Shown here: positions 1-12,740 of the stretch, piece after piece
How the letters are laid out: each line of letters begins with the position of its first letter
How positions within the stretch are numbered: the stretch's first letter is position 1
DNA from: Globodera rostochiensis
Taxonomy: Eukaryota; Nematoda; Chromadorea; Rhabditida; Heteroderidae
Direction of reading: 5' to 3'
Length of the DNA stretch: 64,000 nucleotides
Assembly: GCA_018350325.1 (NCBI GenBank)
Contig: JAEVLN010000017.1
Location: forward strand, 434,001 to 498,000
Translations under genes and position numbers: made by a program
The notes under the pieces: model-generated
Seen by the model: only the letters and a program-made list of their open reading frames with translations
Databases searched by the model: none
Told to the model about the DNA's origin: nothing

Positions 1-282
1 CACTTGAGTTGTGAATTTTTGAAAATTTCTACACCTACTATACTATTTTATAAAAATCCAAATTTGATTTTGAAACCAAATTTTTTTTTTGCTTTCTAAC
101 GTTTATTTTCAAAATATTTATGAGTGGTTGGAATAATTTTCCACTTCCCTTGCCCAAGCACATCGCTCCGTTGAATAAACGACAAACAACACGTCATCAT
201 TTAATGCAAACATTGCAATGAAAGCGTTGTGCTGTTTAGAATTATCATTTCAAATTATTCCTTTCGATTTTTTCAGATCGCA

Positions 283-3200
283 ATGCCTGTGACTTTTTCT
301 TCCGACGATCTGGTGTTTGGTGGTGTCAACACATTTCACTCGCCGTTTTGCGAACAAATCGGCGGTTCTGTGCTTTTTTCGTTAGAGGAGGCTAAACTGG
401 ACAGAGGCATTTGCTACAAAGCCTTTGTTTCATTGTATGCGCGAATTAATAGAGTTTTTGAAAACAAATTGTTTCTTGAGGACGTCATTTAACGCGCCAC
501 CGCCCATTCTTCCCAAAACAGTTTTGCGTGGCAATTCCTGCTGGTCTCTGGTAAGAAAGGAGGACATTTGTGGCCTTTGGAATGGCGTCGACATCGCTTC
601 GGCATTAGCAACGCTAAAAATGCAATCAAATTCCGTCGCCGTTGGCAGCAGACTGCTTCTGTCTACGCCGTCAGTACCGTTGCCTCAGGCGCTGCTGTCA
701 GATAGCGAATTGGTTTCTTCGAGCGGAAGAAGAACTTCACTGTCTAAATCGGTGCCTCCACCGCCACTATCGCAATCCAATGACGGAGGAGGCAAATCGG
801 GCGAAGGATCACCATCCGCACAGTCGTCCAAATCGGTGCCCGATTTAGCCATGTCGAATGGAATAGGAACGGCAAAAGGTGCGAAGCTTGTTAAATTTTT
901 TGTATTTCCTAAAGGCTGAGCTTTCGCAAATCGCACTTTCTGTTTTATTTAGATAAGTCGTTGAAAGGCGAAATTGGCTCAAAACGACACAGCGCTCTTG
1001 TTTTGTGTTGGAAAAAAACTGCGGAAGACTCATTTTTAGTCATTTGTTCGGATGAACAGCCTCGACTGCGCGAACGAATTCAATGCCGCAATAGGTACTA
1101 CTACTGTTGAATTCAGCAAATCGTACGCTTTTATCTTTTAGTTCTTTGTCTTCAAATCACAAAATTTCTGTCGGGAAGTTTTATACGGTCGAGTATTCTC
1201 GATACTCCGCCAAAAGTTCTCCGCATGTGCGCATTTTTGTGCTCAACGAGACGTCGTCTCCAATGGAAACTCGGCTCGTGAATGGTGAACTTCAGGTACT
1301 TTTTATTAAATACTAGGCTTTGTTATTTCAATCCATTAAATAATTCTTTACGAAATATATGTAGAATTTCCTTGAATTATTAATTTTGCGCTTCTTTTTC
1401 AGCTTCGCATTTTTATGTGGCGAACCAAGGAGCTCTACTGGAGTGAATACTGTGAGGTGAGTCAATTGCCCAAAGCGTCTCCGGACGTTTGCTTGGCGTG
1501 GTGCAAATTGTCGGATAAACTTACCAATGGGTTCAACATTCTCGTCTTTGTGGAGCTGATAGACGATTTGCTAAAGGTTGGTGGGTTTGCGAAGACGCAA
1601 TTTTTTTTCATTCAGCTCTGAATGTGAGAAGATCAATGCCTATTTGAATTACTCAAATGTTATTCTTTCTTAGAGTAATGCCATGCCGCCAACAGCGAAT
1701 AGTGCCGGTTCTCATCGGCAATTGGATGCTATTGAGTTGGATGAGTTATTTGGACCCGACCAAATCTTTGACACCGATCCATTGAATCGGTCGGTGTCAC
1801 CAGATTCGATCACAGCCGAAATTGAGAGTTCCAAGGCGCTGAAACCAACTCGGGTAATTTGTGAAGCAAATAATTGAAGCTTTTACAATAATTCAAAGAC
1901 TTTTTAGATCAATTCTGAGAAGACATCGTCCTCATCATCAACAGTCACTGATACACAGACAGAAAAGAAAAAATTAGCCATCGTTTATATGCAAATCAAA
2001 CGCACCTTTCACCCGTGGATTCGTGGTCCTTTCAACAAGGCTTTGAAGGTCATTTAAATTTATTATGTCTAAAAAGCACGCACGAAATTTAGTTCATTAA
2101 ACTTTTGCCAAAAAGGAATCAGAAGAATACACTTTTCACAAGCCGACTTTGCCTAAATTCCTTTTTTGACTTAAATGAAATTGTGAGAATGTATTTTGTT
2201 AGGCTATGGATAGGACGGGCGTCAACATTGAGTTCAAGCTCAACTCAAATGACATCGTTTTGAGCGGCATTGACCGTTCGCGGGTGGAGGAGTACGCGGC
2301 GAAACTGCGCACACTGCGCGACGGACCGATCAGAAAGGCCCGTGAGCGCAAATGTCCCGTCGCGACTAAACTTTTGAAATCCATCGCCGATGTGACGGAC
2401 GATCTGTTGGCCGAAAGCGGCGCCATCGTTGTCCTTCCGGTAAATTTAAAAATTTGTTCGGTCTTATTTATATTTGAACAGCAAACACCACTAATGTGAC
2501 CTTTTTGAGGGCTCTTTGAATACGAAATAAGCGAACTATAATATTTACTTATTCATTGATTTAGGAAGTAAGTTGTACCGATGACAAAATGACGGTTATT
2601 TCGCTGTTGGGCTCTGCAGAACAGATTGAGCATGCTTGGAATTGTTTCCGCGATTTTTACGGATCCTCGGACGTCGAGGAATTGATTGCGGAATCATCTG
2701 AAAAGAAAATAGAGGACGATAAGCTTTTGCGATGCATCGCCGCAGCACAGCAAAAATCACTGCCCTCGGGCGCTTGCGGCGGTCGGACGACGAAAGCGCC
2801 CGAGGCAAAGAAAAGTGATGGCAAAATAGACAACGGAAAAGGAGAAGAATTTTCGGGTACATTCCATTCTTGGTTTAAGCTCGAACTTTGAGTTATTATT
2901 TTTTTTTGTAGAAAATCCCCACCGCCAACCGACTCCATTTGCGTCCTCTCATTGCCCGCAGCGTTCAAACTCGCCACTCCCGATGCCCAACAAAGTGCTC
3001 AACAATAAGATGTCCCTCAAATTGGGTTCAACAACTTCGTTGGCTGCCAAACGTTCCACGACTCCGTGTCCAATAGGCGCGACTATAAGAAAGACTTCGA
3101 CATCGACGCTGTCCTTGGCACAGATTCGTCGAAAACAAATTGAATATCCGGATTGGCAATGGCGCTATTTGGTGGGACAGAATGGGGAGGCGGTAATGAA

Positions 3201-6200
3201 AATGGTGCGCGAGGTGCAGGAAACCGGCGACCGTCAGCAACCCACTTTGAACTGCGATTTTAAAGAGGTTGCGAGATGTCACCTCGTTAAAAGCAGGAGA
3301 AACCCTAGAAATATTTCAGTTTGGAAGACTTTACTTTTCTGGGCCGTCAGATGCCGTTGAAGAATTGTACAAGAAAATGTATACCAAAATAAGTCAGCTG
3401 ACCAAGAACAGCACAATCGTGAAGGACAGCGTTGTTGTCGAAAGACAATTTCACTGTCAAGTGATCGGAAAGGGAGGGGAATTTTTGCGCAGGCTTAAAA
3501 GGAGGCACGGAGTGAAGGAAATTTTTGTCCCGTCGGAGTTTTCGCGCTCAGAACAGGTGAACCAAATGCCTATTTTATGTTATATTTGTATAATAAATTG
3601 ACCGAGGGAATATGACTGAATCGAACTTTTTTTGTTCAACGATTTGATTTAATGTGTTAAACCCTGCGGGCAAAATAAATCCTCAAACCCTCCTAATTTG
3701 TAAGATCAGCAATTTAACGTCCTGAGTTTTTCGACATTCCCAATTTGCTCAGATTCGCATTGAAGGGCCCTCTCTCGTCAGCATCCGCTCGTGTAAAGAT
3801 GATTTGATGCAACTGGTCGACAATTGGCGCAACGATGTGTATGAGGAGGTGCGCGTTCAGCGTCGTTTTGTGCCGATGATTCGAGGAAAGAATTCGAGTA
3901 AAATCATCGGTCTGCTGGATGGACTGCCAAAGGTTGAGGTGGACTTGCCCCCACACGTAAATGACGATGCAGCGGAGGACAATGTTATAAAGATTAGAGG
4001 ACACCGATCAGAGGTTGTTGAATCCGACACTGTTCGATTCGATTGAACGATTCTTTTACAAGCGATCAAGGGCGGAGCTAGAACGGGTTTCGGAGGGGGG
4101 GGGCGGTCCAGAAAGTTCGATTTTTAGGGGTGTATTTTTTGGAAAATCAAGATGCACGACACGTCCAAATTTTTGTTTGAATAACGCTTTTTAAATTTTT
4201 AATATTTGTCGCAAATTTAATTTTCAAAAAAATTTCGGATGATTTCGGGGGCAGGGCCCCACCGCCTCCCTGGCTCTACCCTTGCAAGCACAATGATTTT
4301 TTTAACTTGTGTCTTTAAGATTTTTAGATGTAAATTTTAAAGCAATTAATTGGTTTTTCTTTGAGGTTGTCGAGTTTGTCGGACGTCTGAACGTGTTTAT
4401 TGACAATTTGGCCAAAAACCACCACGAGGACTTGATTCAGCTGCCCTTCAACGACCCCAACCATTCGTCGTTGGAGTTTGCCAAGTTTGTATGCGCAAAA
4501 AAACGGGAAATTGAGCGGCGATACCCCAAACTGAAGTTGGACTTCAAAAGCGCAGACGAATCCATCGAAAATGGCAATAGAACAGTCCATCTGAATGGGC
4601 CGATGGATCAGGTGGAGGCTGCCAAAGCGATTATTTTGGAACTCGTCGAAAGGCTTAGGGTGAGTGGACTGGTCAGCAACAGCACAACACTTTCTCGTTG
4701 GCATTAACTTGAACAGTCTGAACGCGTGTAATTCTGTATACGGAAAAATTCATGGCGGCGAAGGCTTGCTTTTAGAGAATATCATTGTTTACCAAAAAAT
4801 TTGCCTCTGTGATTATAAATCACTAAAACATTTTTTCCCAGAAAATCGTCGTTTGTCATGTAGACACGTCATCGTCTTCGGTGCACCTTGCCTGTGATCA
4901 GAGGCACCATGCGGAATTTTTGAGAAACAAGGCTCAACTTCTAAGAGAAATTAAGGAGGAGCACGGACGGTGCATCATTAATCTCAATAAACCGCAGCAG
5001 CGGTTTGAGATTAGTTCCACTGCAAAATATAACAAAGCCGCTGTGGAGTCGGCCAAGGCACATATTGAAAAGATCATCGACACTTTGGTGACTTTTATGA
5101 CTGGGGGGTTTCTTAACAAAAAAACAGTTATTAAAAAGGCTTAATCGTTTTGAAACTAATTTAACTCAGCAAACTCATAGCCGATTTAAAATGTGGTTTC
5201 CGAGCAAAGTTTGAATAATAGGACTCGGCAGGGACGTAGCCAGGGGGGGGGGGGGCGGGGGGGGGGAATTCCCCCCCCCCCCCCCGAAATGAAATTTCAG
5301 AAAAAAAACAACAAGAGGGGGGACCCTATTGTTTTACACTTTTACAACTTTTTGATCAATTTTCTTAACAAATTGCCATCAAAAATCAAAAAAATTTTCC
5401 CGGCGGCGCCCATCGGCACCGCCGGGCCGCTCCTGGCGCTCAAATGGGAATGCCATCTGAGCGCCGCGCTCAGATGGATCAATTCCCCCCTCCGAAATTT
5501 TTTTCTAGCTACGTCCCTGGGACTCGGCTCAGCATATCTAAATAAAATCTATTATTATATCGAACTTATTACAAAGTGTCAATCCATTAACCATAATTCA
5601 GGAGTCGAAAACGCGCCATCGAGTGGACATTCCGATTCGCTTCCACCGTAAATTGGGGCCTCACCTTGGCTCCATCCGGGAACAGTTCAAAGTTCGCGTT
5701 CAAATGCCGTCGAAGGACGACGACGACGAAAATGCGATTGTGGTGATTGGGCCAGACAAAGCCGCCGTGGAAGGGGCCGAGAAAGCGTTGAGAGCGCTGT
5801 GTCCGGTTACGGAACACGTCGTAGTGAGCGCAGACCATCGCTTATCGTTGATGGGACATGACGGTACGAATTTGGAAGAGCTCGGCAAAAAACACTCCGT
5901 AAGAATTTAATTGGAAGAAGGGAATTTTGTTCCAACTTTTTTATTTTAGATCCAGATAATTGTGCCTCGATGCGATGCAAATGCGAGCTGTGAAGTGTCT
6001 GTCAGCGGTGACCCAGGAGACGTTCGTGCATGCCTGAAGGAAATTCGAGAATGCATTTTGCCTTCAACACGCACTATTTCGGTGTCAGACAAAGTTAGAG
6101 GTATAAACGCGAGGGGTGGCTTTTATTATTTATTTGTCCAACTTTTATTTTTTATTTTAGGTTCTCTAATCGGACACGGCGGTAATAAGCTGAAACAGCT

Positions 6201-6390
6201 CTGTGACAAATATTCGGTGAAGAACATTCACTTTGCGCGTGGGACCGATAACAATAGCAAAGTTACCGTGACCGGAACATCGGCAAATGTCGACGAATGC
6301 GTGCGATACATCCTCTCGGAAACTGCGCAATTCGAGAAAAGGACTGGCAGCAGACACTATGACCCTTTCGGCTTTAACGCAAAGACATGA
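283..6390 (+). CDS. Vigilin-like multi-KH-domain RNA-binding protein
   Basis: The exons carry about nine to ten successive KH-like units, with the repeating order strand, GxxG-type loop, helix, strand, helix. The clearest GxxG loops are VIGKGGEF near 3460, MIRGKNSSK near 3880 and LIGHGGNK near 6170; several others have lost the loop. Serial degenerate KH domains are typical of vigilin (HDLBP), which binds mRNA and tRNA at the ER and polysomes. Exon phases agree from about 480 to the stop at 6388-6390, so this is one gene. The first about 550 residues, rich in Ser/Pro and with no KH domain, match nothing I recognise. The start is uncertain: ATG 283 follows a TTTTTTCAG acceptor, but its frame closes at 492, and a second frame (ATG 437) continues into the gene, so a small intron between them is likely. 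Two introns (4018-4364 and 5088-5601) each hold a small transposon. Confidence 0.75.
4067..4284. mobile_element. Short terminal-inverted-repeat element in a KH-gene intron
   Basis: A 218-bp segment starts CAAGGGCGGAGCTAG and ends CTGGCTCTACCCTTG, an imperfect inverted repeat. It contains runs of G and C near its ends and no ORF. The flanking octamers (CAAGCGAT and CAAGCACA) agree at the first five positions, as expected for an old 8-bp target duplication, which would suggest a hAT-type element. It sits wholly inside an intron of the multi-KH gene. Confidence 0.5.
5229..5519. mobile_element. hAT-type MITE, copy 1, with perfect 8-bp target duplication
   Basis: A 291-bp non-coding element begins CAGGGACGTAGCCAG and ends CTAGCTACGTCCCTG. 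The direct repeat GGACTCGG is perfect on both sides (5221-5228 and 5520-5527). An 8-bp duplication and CAGGG-type ends fit the hAT superfamily. Inside are G and C runs near the left end and a GC-rich palindrome at about 5399-5426. It lies in an intron of the multi-KH gene. A second copy is at 26997-27282. Confidence 0.85.
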
Positions 6391-7338
6391 TTAACTAGCT
6401 TCCCCATGACACTAATCAGTTGAACAACTCTGGACATCAGTTTTATAATGACGACGAGTAATCATTCATGATCACAACACACTTATCCTTTGGTTTTAAA
6501 TTATTTTTCTTTTGTTTTTAAAAGCGTTACTCTTGTGCCATTATTTGGGTTATTTATTAAATTGGGTACAATAAGAACCAGAAAGTTCTTCAAAACCTGA
6601 GATTCATGAGCTTTTTTCTGTCAATTACCGGTATTTTTCGGGTATACCACCACCCAGAAATCAGGGATGCGATCGGCAAAACACAAAAACGTGGAAAATT
6701 TTTTTGGCCTTTACATTAAAGTAAAATTGCTAAAATAATCATTAACTAGCACGTTTACCACCACTTTTCACCATTTTGAGCAAATTTGGCTTATGTCGAA
6801 CCCCGAATTCGAACAATTTTTGAAATCACAAATTCTTTGGGTTGACTAATTTTTAAAATGCGCATTTCTACCCCGTTAACGATTGAAACGTTTTTTCTCA
6901 TTATTACAAACATGTTCTTGCATAAAAATGATGAAAGGAAGGGTGAAGGGGTCAAGTGCGGGTATTTATGAACGGTGGATGGGTGTGACTCCGGGGATGT
7001 GATCGGACTTTGGTCATTTTTTTGGCATCCAATTACATCCCTGGTGTGACGACTCATGGTGACCGTAATGAACAAGGAAAATGGGCGTTTGATTACCAAT
7101 CTTAACAGGCAAATGATATGATGAAATTGTTGCAAGTGAATGGTGGAGTAAGTGATTCAATGACAGGAAAGTGTGTCTTTCGCTTCTGAAGGTCACCGCG
7201 GGAAGCAATCAGCAATATGAAAAGTATGGCAAAGATAAATATGAGAGATACTATTCTGAAAAGACAAGCAAGGGAATGCAAGCTTAAGTAAATTATTGTA
7301 TAAGTAATGGCGAAAATGGATTCCGTTCTTCGTTTCCG
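6391..7338. other. Convergent intergenic region, no gene seen
   Basis: This stretch separates the 3' ends of the multi-KH gene (+) and the NAPRT gene (-). It is AT-rich with short open frames only, none showing a domain or acceptable splice context. I see nothing functional beyond presumed 3' UTRs. Confidence 0.5.
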
Positions 7339-10300
7339 TCACCAGAGTTGTCCGATCGGAGCATTTTGGAGCCAAATCCGATGGAAAAAGTCGTAGAGCC
7401 GTTGCGACAACGAAATCTGAGAATATTTAATGTGTCAAAAGAGCTTTTCTATGAGAACTTTGTTTGGAACCGACTTTATAGGGCGTAGGATTGAGAAATC
7501 GTCGGTGATCTTCGCGCAGCGAATGCAGTGATGTTCGGGCGTGTTCACGGATCTGACTCAGACTGGGCAGCGGCTTTACAATGCGGGCATCCTCCCAATA
7601 CTAAATAATAGTAGCCCTTTGCCAAACCTTGGGACCCCCCCCCCTTTCTCACAGTACGACAGAACTTACGACATGATGGAGCGTCTCCACACGGTCCGGA
7701 AACACTTTGGCGCGTTTTCCTTGCTCAAAAGGGTGGAGGCAAAGGATTTCTTCGTGCGGCATCGGATCAGACTCTTCCTCCAGCATCAGCAAATCGACCA
7801 ACGGCACACCTAAACGGCACAAAATTAATAATTTCATTCAATTTAATGGCACTAAAAAAGAAGGCATAACCACCCACCTGTTTTGCTGTACAGTCGAAAC
7901 GCCTTTTTCCGTCCGGTAATTAGCAATTTATTTTTGCTCTCGCTCAGCTTAATTTTTGCCTTCCCGTCTAAGTCCACCAATTTGTACACGCAACCGAGAG
8001 CCGGCTGTTGTTGGCAGGTGACCTAAAGCGATACAATTATTTTCTGCTTCGATTTCCTAATTTTTAACCAATTTAAACCTCAAATTACGGGTCATTTATT
8101 ACTAGTAAGAAACACTTTTCTTTCATTTCGGTCATTGACTTAGAATGCTCACAAGATGAGTGCCCACGCCAAAGGCGTTCAGCTCATGATTCTGACTTCG
8201 GAGCGCAACGATTGTCTCCTCGTTGATGTCATTGGACCCAACAATTTTCATATCGGCTAACCATTCAATCTTTGTTCTATTAATAAGTCAAAATAATAAA
8301 ATTAAATATTAAGCAAAATACTCAATGGCAAGCTTTCGAAAGCGTTGCCGAATTTGCTTGGACAAAAAGGCTAAGTCGCCGCTGTCAATGCGACATCCAA
8401 TAGCGCGAAAGCCAAGTTCGGCCAGGGCCAAAGCACAGGCGCAAAAGTTGACGAGGCCACTCCTTCGAGTAAATGCACAAAACATAATGAGATTATTTTG
8501 TATTTTTAATGACAATGTTTTCCGTTTTAGAGACCGGCAAAGATGCAACTCTTGCTAAATTCCTTTTAATGCCAAAAACAATTCTGATTTTAGTGATTTT
8601 TTGTTGGTTGAATGGTCTAATAGGTTAAAAATCCGAGGTGTGGCTGGCTGATTTGTCAAGATGCTTCTCGTGGGTATTTTCGAATTCAAACTGTGAGATC
8701 TGGTGATTGTATTAACCTGAGCGTGTCGTAAGTGTCGATCAGCGCCACCAGTGAATTGGGATGTGCAATTGCATACGCACAGAATGCAGCTAATTCGCCC
8801 ATGTTCAGGTCCTCTCGCGCGACTGCCCAATCGATCTGAAAACCGAAAAACGGTTAAAATGCAAAGGATGTATTTTGTAATGGGACTAACCGACTCAATT
8901 CTGAGCATAAAGTCGAGCTTGTCCTTGGACAGTTGGAAAAGGTCCACCTCCTCTCCGGTATTCAGCCGAAGATTCGGCCGTTTTATCGGTTCATAAGGCT
9001 GCAAATGACAATCTACGCTTTCCTGTTGAGAGACATTTCCAATAGGCGCCCTTCGGAGAGGAACTCAAAGGAAGGCTTGACCCTTCTCGACAAGGGCATG
9101 ACCCTTCTCGACAAGGGCATGACCCGTCTCGACAAGGGCATGACCCTTCTTGACAAGGGCATGACCCTTCTCGACAAGTCTTTTTTTCTTCTCAAAATTG
9201 TCCTCACATAGGCGAAAAATAAGCAAATTCTAGCGTCCTATCTTTGTGGTTTCATAATGTGAAAATTATAATAAGAAAAACCTCAAAAGAAGTGACGAAT
9301 GAATGCGCCATCGTTCCGCTTACTGGGATGCCGTACAATTTGCCGGCCAGCAAATTGCTGGTGCTTTCGAAACCTAAACGTGCAGAAAATGCTTTAATTA
9401 GTAAATTCACAACTTTGTCAACTTTCCCGACCCCAGAGGAGAAAAGGGGGGACAAATGCTCTTAACGAATTTCGGTAAAAACCCTATCCGACCTCCGATA
9501 AAGCAATATTTAGACGCCGACAGAGCGCCATTGGGACCCTGTGCTCGACGAAGGCCGAACTCAAACAATCCGATTGAGTCACCTGCGGCCTAAACAAAAA
9601 AATAAAATTAAAAATCATTTAAACCGACCAGCCGAAATCTCGCCGCATTTGTGGTCACCAAACTGGCGTAATTGACCAAATTAAGTAATGGAGTCTCCAA
9701 CAGTTGGCAAACCGCCAAAGGACCCTCGACGATAATTAAGGGGACACGGGGAAAAACGACGGTGCCCTGGGAAGAAAAGGGAAGAAATCCAAACAAATTC
9801 TGGCAGCATTTTCACATTGCCTACTAAAAAATGAAGCTTTTTGTGCTCTTCAAATTGCCAAAATTAAAATTTATGGTGTAATTTTGTGGATCCGACAAAA
9901 ATTGTTTAAAAAAATTGAATAATGTTTTTTGATCGAAGAAAGCGAATCCGAGCTCAGTTTTCTGTCGACTGTTCGAACTCGGGCTATGGGGATTCGTGTT
10001 CTGCAAAACAAATTTTCCGTCGGGACCACAAAACTGCAACATTACCAATTGATTGAGTCAAAGCACCGAATAATGAAATATACGGGAGAGGAAAACCCAA
10101 TTTAACCTCAAGAATTGCTGAAATTTTGACTTCTTTGCAGTTAAATTCGGTTCTCAGATAATCGAAAAAGGCCGTCTCCGCATAGGGCAAAGCAACGCGT
10201 TGAATGTACTCCATATCTTTGGAGAAAAAATTGAGTATAAACTGAAAAATCAAAAAACATGGGCTCTTCTATTAATGCATGCTCTAAGACCAACCGGATT

Positions 10301-10973
10301 CAGAAAAATGCAAGTCCCTGACAAAATACAGACAGTCTTCCAGACCCGCAAAAACGGTGAATTCGCCCTAAACAATGGGAAAAAAATTGAAAATTCCGAT
10401 GGTGATGTCGTAAAAAAGGCAATGACCCAAATTTTGTTAAAGATTTTGTTCATTTTGACTTCAGCGTTAGTGGATTTAGTAGCGTCAGCGGTACCAGTAA
10501 GCGACGCATGAAAATTAGTCAATTTAACAACTGTTAAGAAAATTTATACTAATTTAACGAATTTTCAAAGTACCTATTCAAATTTAAAACAGGCAATAAC
10601 TAGGAAGTGGCGAACCTAACCTTGAATGGGTTCTTTCGAAAGAACAGCTCAAATCTTGCACGCTTTTTATGTAAGGACTGTTGCCAATAACTATATGCCT
10701 GAATTAGCAACAATTAATACGAGTACTCTTGAGAACACCAGACCCTAATTCAAACAATTTTCCAAAAATTAAATTTTTTTCAAAAAACAATGTTGGCCTC
10801 GAAATCATTCAAAAAGCACAAAATTACAACGAAAATGCAAATAGTGATCAAACCTAGAAACACTAAAACAAATTTTTGTTTTCAAATATGTGGGGCACCA
10901 ACCAATAACGTACCATGTTCAACTGGTAATCGTCTGTCAGTAACGACTGGTTGATCACTTTTTGATCATTCAT
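7339..10973 (-). CDS. nprt-1: Nicotinate phosphoribosyltransferase (NAPRT)
   Basis: NAPRT joins nicotinate to PRPP, driven by ATP, giving nicotinate mononucleotide: the first step of NAD salvage by the Preiss-Handler route, in the cytosol. Family signatures occur in order across many small exons: [11 protein letters not shown] at the N-terminus (ATG at 10971-10973), [109 protein letters not shown] and finally LNPTPYK. The last exon encodes [17 protein letters not shown] and ends at TGA 7339-7341. No key motif is missing, so the enzyme should be active. One intron holds a 21-bp minisatellite (9080-9179). The symbol follows the C. elegans ortholog name. Confidence 0.93.
9080..9179. repeat. 21-bp minisatellite in a NAPRT intron
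   Basis: About five tandem copies of a 21-bp unit (CCTTCTCGACAAGGGCATGA), differing by single bases. Because 21 is a multiple of 3, it makes a spurious open frame on both strands. It lies between the TMAHSFV exon and the exon ending near 9000, and does not include the splice sites. Confidence 0.85.
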
Positions 10974-11476
10974 TCTCAATGCCAAATATCGTTATGTACA
11001 GTACAATAAATGTGAAAAAGTCTAAATACATTATACATATACAATGAAACAAATTGAATACGTGTAGTTCTCAGTATTGTATACCAATTCGACTCCGCTT
11101 GATCTTTAATACACGAATTTGAAAGAATTTTTTTGGCGGAAACCACTTTGAATCGTTATGACCCTGGGACTGACTAGGACACTATAACTTAACAAAGGAA
11201 ATAGCAATTAGATGTAAACGTAGTTTTACATATTTTTTAATTTTTAAAACTTTTATATATTTTTTAGAATTTTTAAAACTATCTTTTTTAATCATCCATA
11301 ACTGTTTTATCGAAAAATCGGTGAACTTCATCCTTACAGTCTAGCGGGTTCGAACCCCTGGCTCAGAGCAAAAAAGGCACTGTTTGTGTTGTTAAATACA
11401 GTATGCCAATATTTTTTGAAATCCACTCACCACGGGTGCAATTTTGCTATTTCCATATCTATTGGGGCGTAAGTTA
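10974..11476. other. NAPRT upstream region
   Basis: AT-rich sequence upstream of the NAPRT start on the minus strand; its promoter is presumably here but no motif is clear. At about 11346-11358 is an isolated tRNA B-box-like string (GGGTTCGAACCCC) with no matching tRNA fold around it, so it is probably a fragment of a tRNA-derived repeat. Confidence 0.4.
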
Positions 11477-11487
11477 TAGTTAGGGCT

Positions 11488-12729
11488 AGGGTAGGACGGG
11501 ACCGGGACTTTTGGGAAAAACCGGGACCGGGACTTCCCGGAACCAGAAAAACCGGGACCGGGACCAAGATTTTCAACCGGTACCGGGACTAACCGGGACT
11601 TTTCAAGGGAGAATTTTTTTTTTGTAATTTTTAATTTGAAAACAAAAATTTTTTTTGTTATTCAAAAATATCTTCCTCATTGTCATATCATTTTTTTGAG
11701 ATTCTGCTTTTCTTTTAGGTGGTGGGGGTCGGCGGTGCCGATAGGCGCCGCCGAGAAAAATTTCTGAAATTTTGACTCAATTTTGTTAAGAAAGTTAATC
11801 TAAATTTTAGCAAAATTATGAATTTTGCTTCGGAATTTCAGAGAAAAAAACTGGTTTAAGTAAGAGTTGAGGATTGTCCGGCGGTGCCGACAGGCGCCGC
11901 CGGAGAAATTTTTACAAAAATTGGCAATCTTTGTTAAGGAAATCAAGCAAAAATTCAGAAAGACGTGATGAATTTATTTTTTGCGCGCATTTTAATTAAA
12001 AAATATTTAAAAACTATTAAAAGATTTTTATTATTGGTGGAATTATGTGAGTATAGGAAAATAATAAATTAGTGTTGCACTCAAGAGGATTCGAACCCGA
12101 CACAAAGACATTAGACCTGTCGGAAGAAAAACCACTAAGACACCGAACCACTTTGTGGTCAACTTGTAAAAAAGACGGAGCACCACGATTGGGCGCGCAC
12201 GATTGGGCGCCGGCACGTTCGGTGCCGGCACGATTCGGTGCCCGAAGCAAACAAAATTGGTATCATACAAAAGCTCTCAGTATGCTGAACCTTTGACCAA
12301 GCTAAAGCTAACCGATTCGTCTTTTCAAAAAAAGGTTAGGTTTAAAACCTGTGAAAATTGCCATTTTTGACGTGGTGCCGTCATAACTTTCTTTGTTTAA
12401 GTCGAATCGCTTACCTTTGTAAGCTTCTACTTATTGCATGCTTTCGAATGATACCAAAAATGATTGGTTTGGTTGACTTTAAACAAAGTTTTAACGAAAA
12501 ACTTGTCGGCGCCCAATCGTGCCGCGCCCAATCGTGCGCGCCCAATTGCGGGGTACCGTAAAAAAGATTGAAATTGTCGCTCAATGATGCCATCATTAGG
12601 GGGTGTACATTTAGTCCCGGTCGGGACTATCGACCGGGACCGGGACTTTTAGTTTTTCAAAAAGTCCCGTCCCGACCGGGACCGAGACCTGAAAAAACCG
12701 GGAAATCCCGTCCCGGTCCCATCCTACCT
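11488..12729. mobile_element. Non-autonomous DNA transposon, about 1.24 kb, Mutator-like ends
   Basis: The left end reads AGGGTAGGACGGGACCGGG; the right end, read on the minus strand, is AGGTAGGATGGGACCGGG. The 11-bp direct repeat TAGTTAGGGCT flanks it exactly (11477-11487 and 12730-12740), in the range of Mutator-like elements. Inside are repeated GGGACC motifs, two copies of a GC palindrome (about 11729-11753 and 11878-11903), a tRNA-like segment (about 12073-12155) and repeated CGCCCAATCGTG motifs. There is no transposase frame. A diverged partial copy lies at about 29007-29475. Confidence 0.75.
12073..12155 (-). repeat. tRNA-derived (SINE-like) segment inside the transposon
   Basis: Read on the minus strand, the segment has a weak A-box-like string (TCTTAGTGG) followed about 45 bases later by a good B box (GGTTCGAATCC, complement of about 12087-12098). 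That is internal RNA polymerase III promoter architecture. The acceptor stem does not pair, so it is not a working tRNA. The same segment recurs at 29400-29473. Confidence 0.5.
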
Positions 12730-12740
12730 TAGTTAGGGCT

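Noticed and set aside
7339..10973. Horizontal transfer of NAPRT from bacteria
   Set aside because: The gene has many spliceosomal introns and motifs of the animal enzyme; vertical descent explains it.
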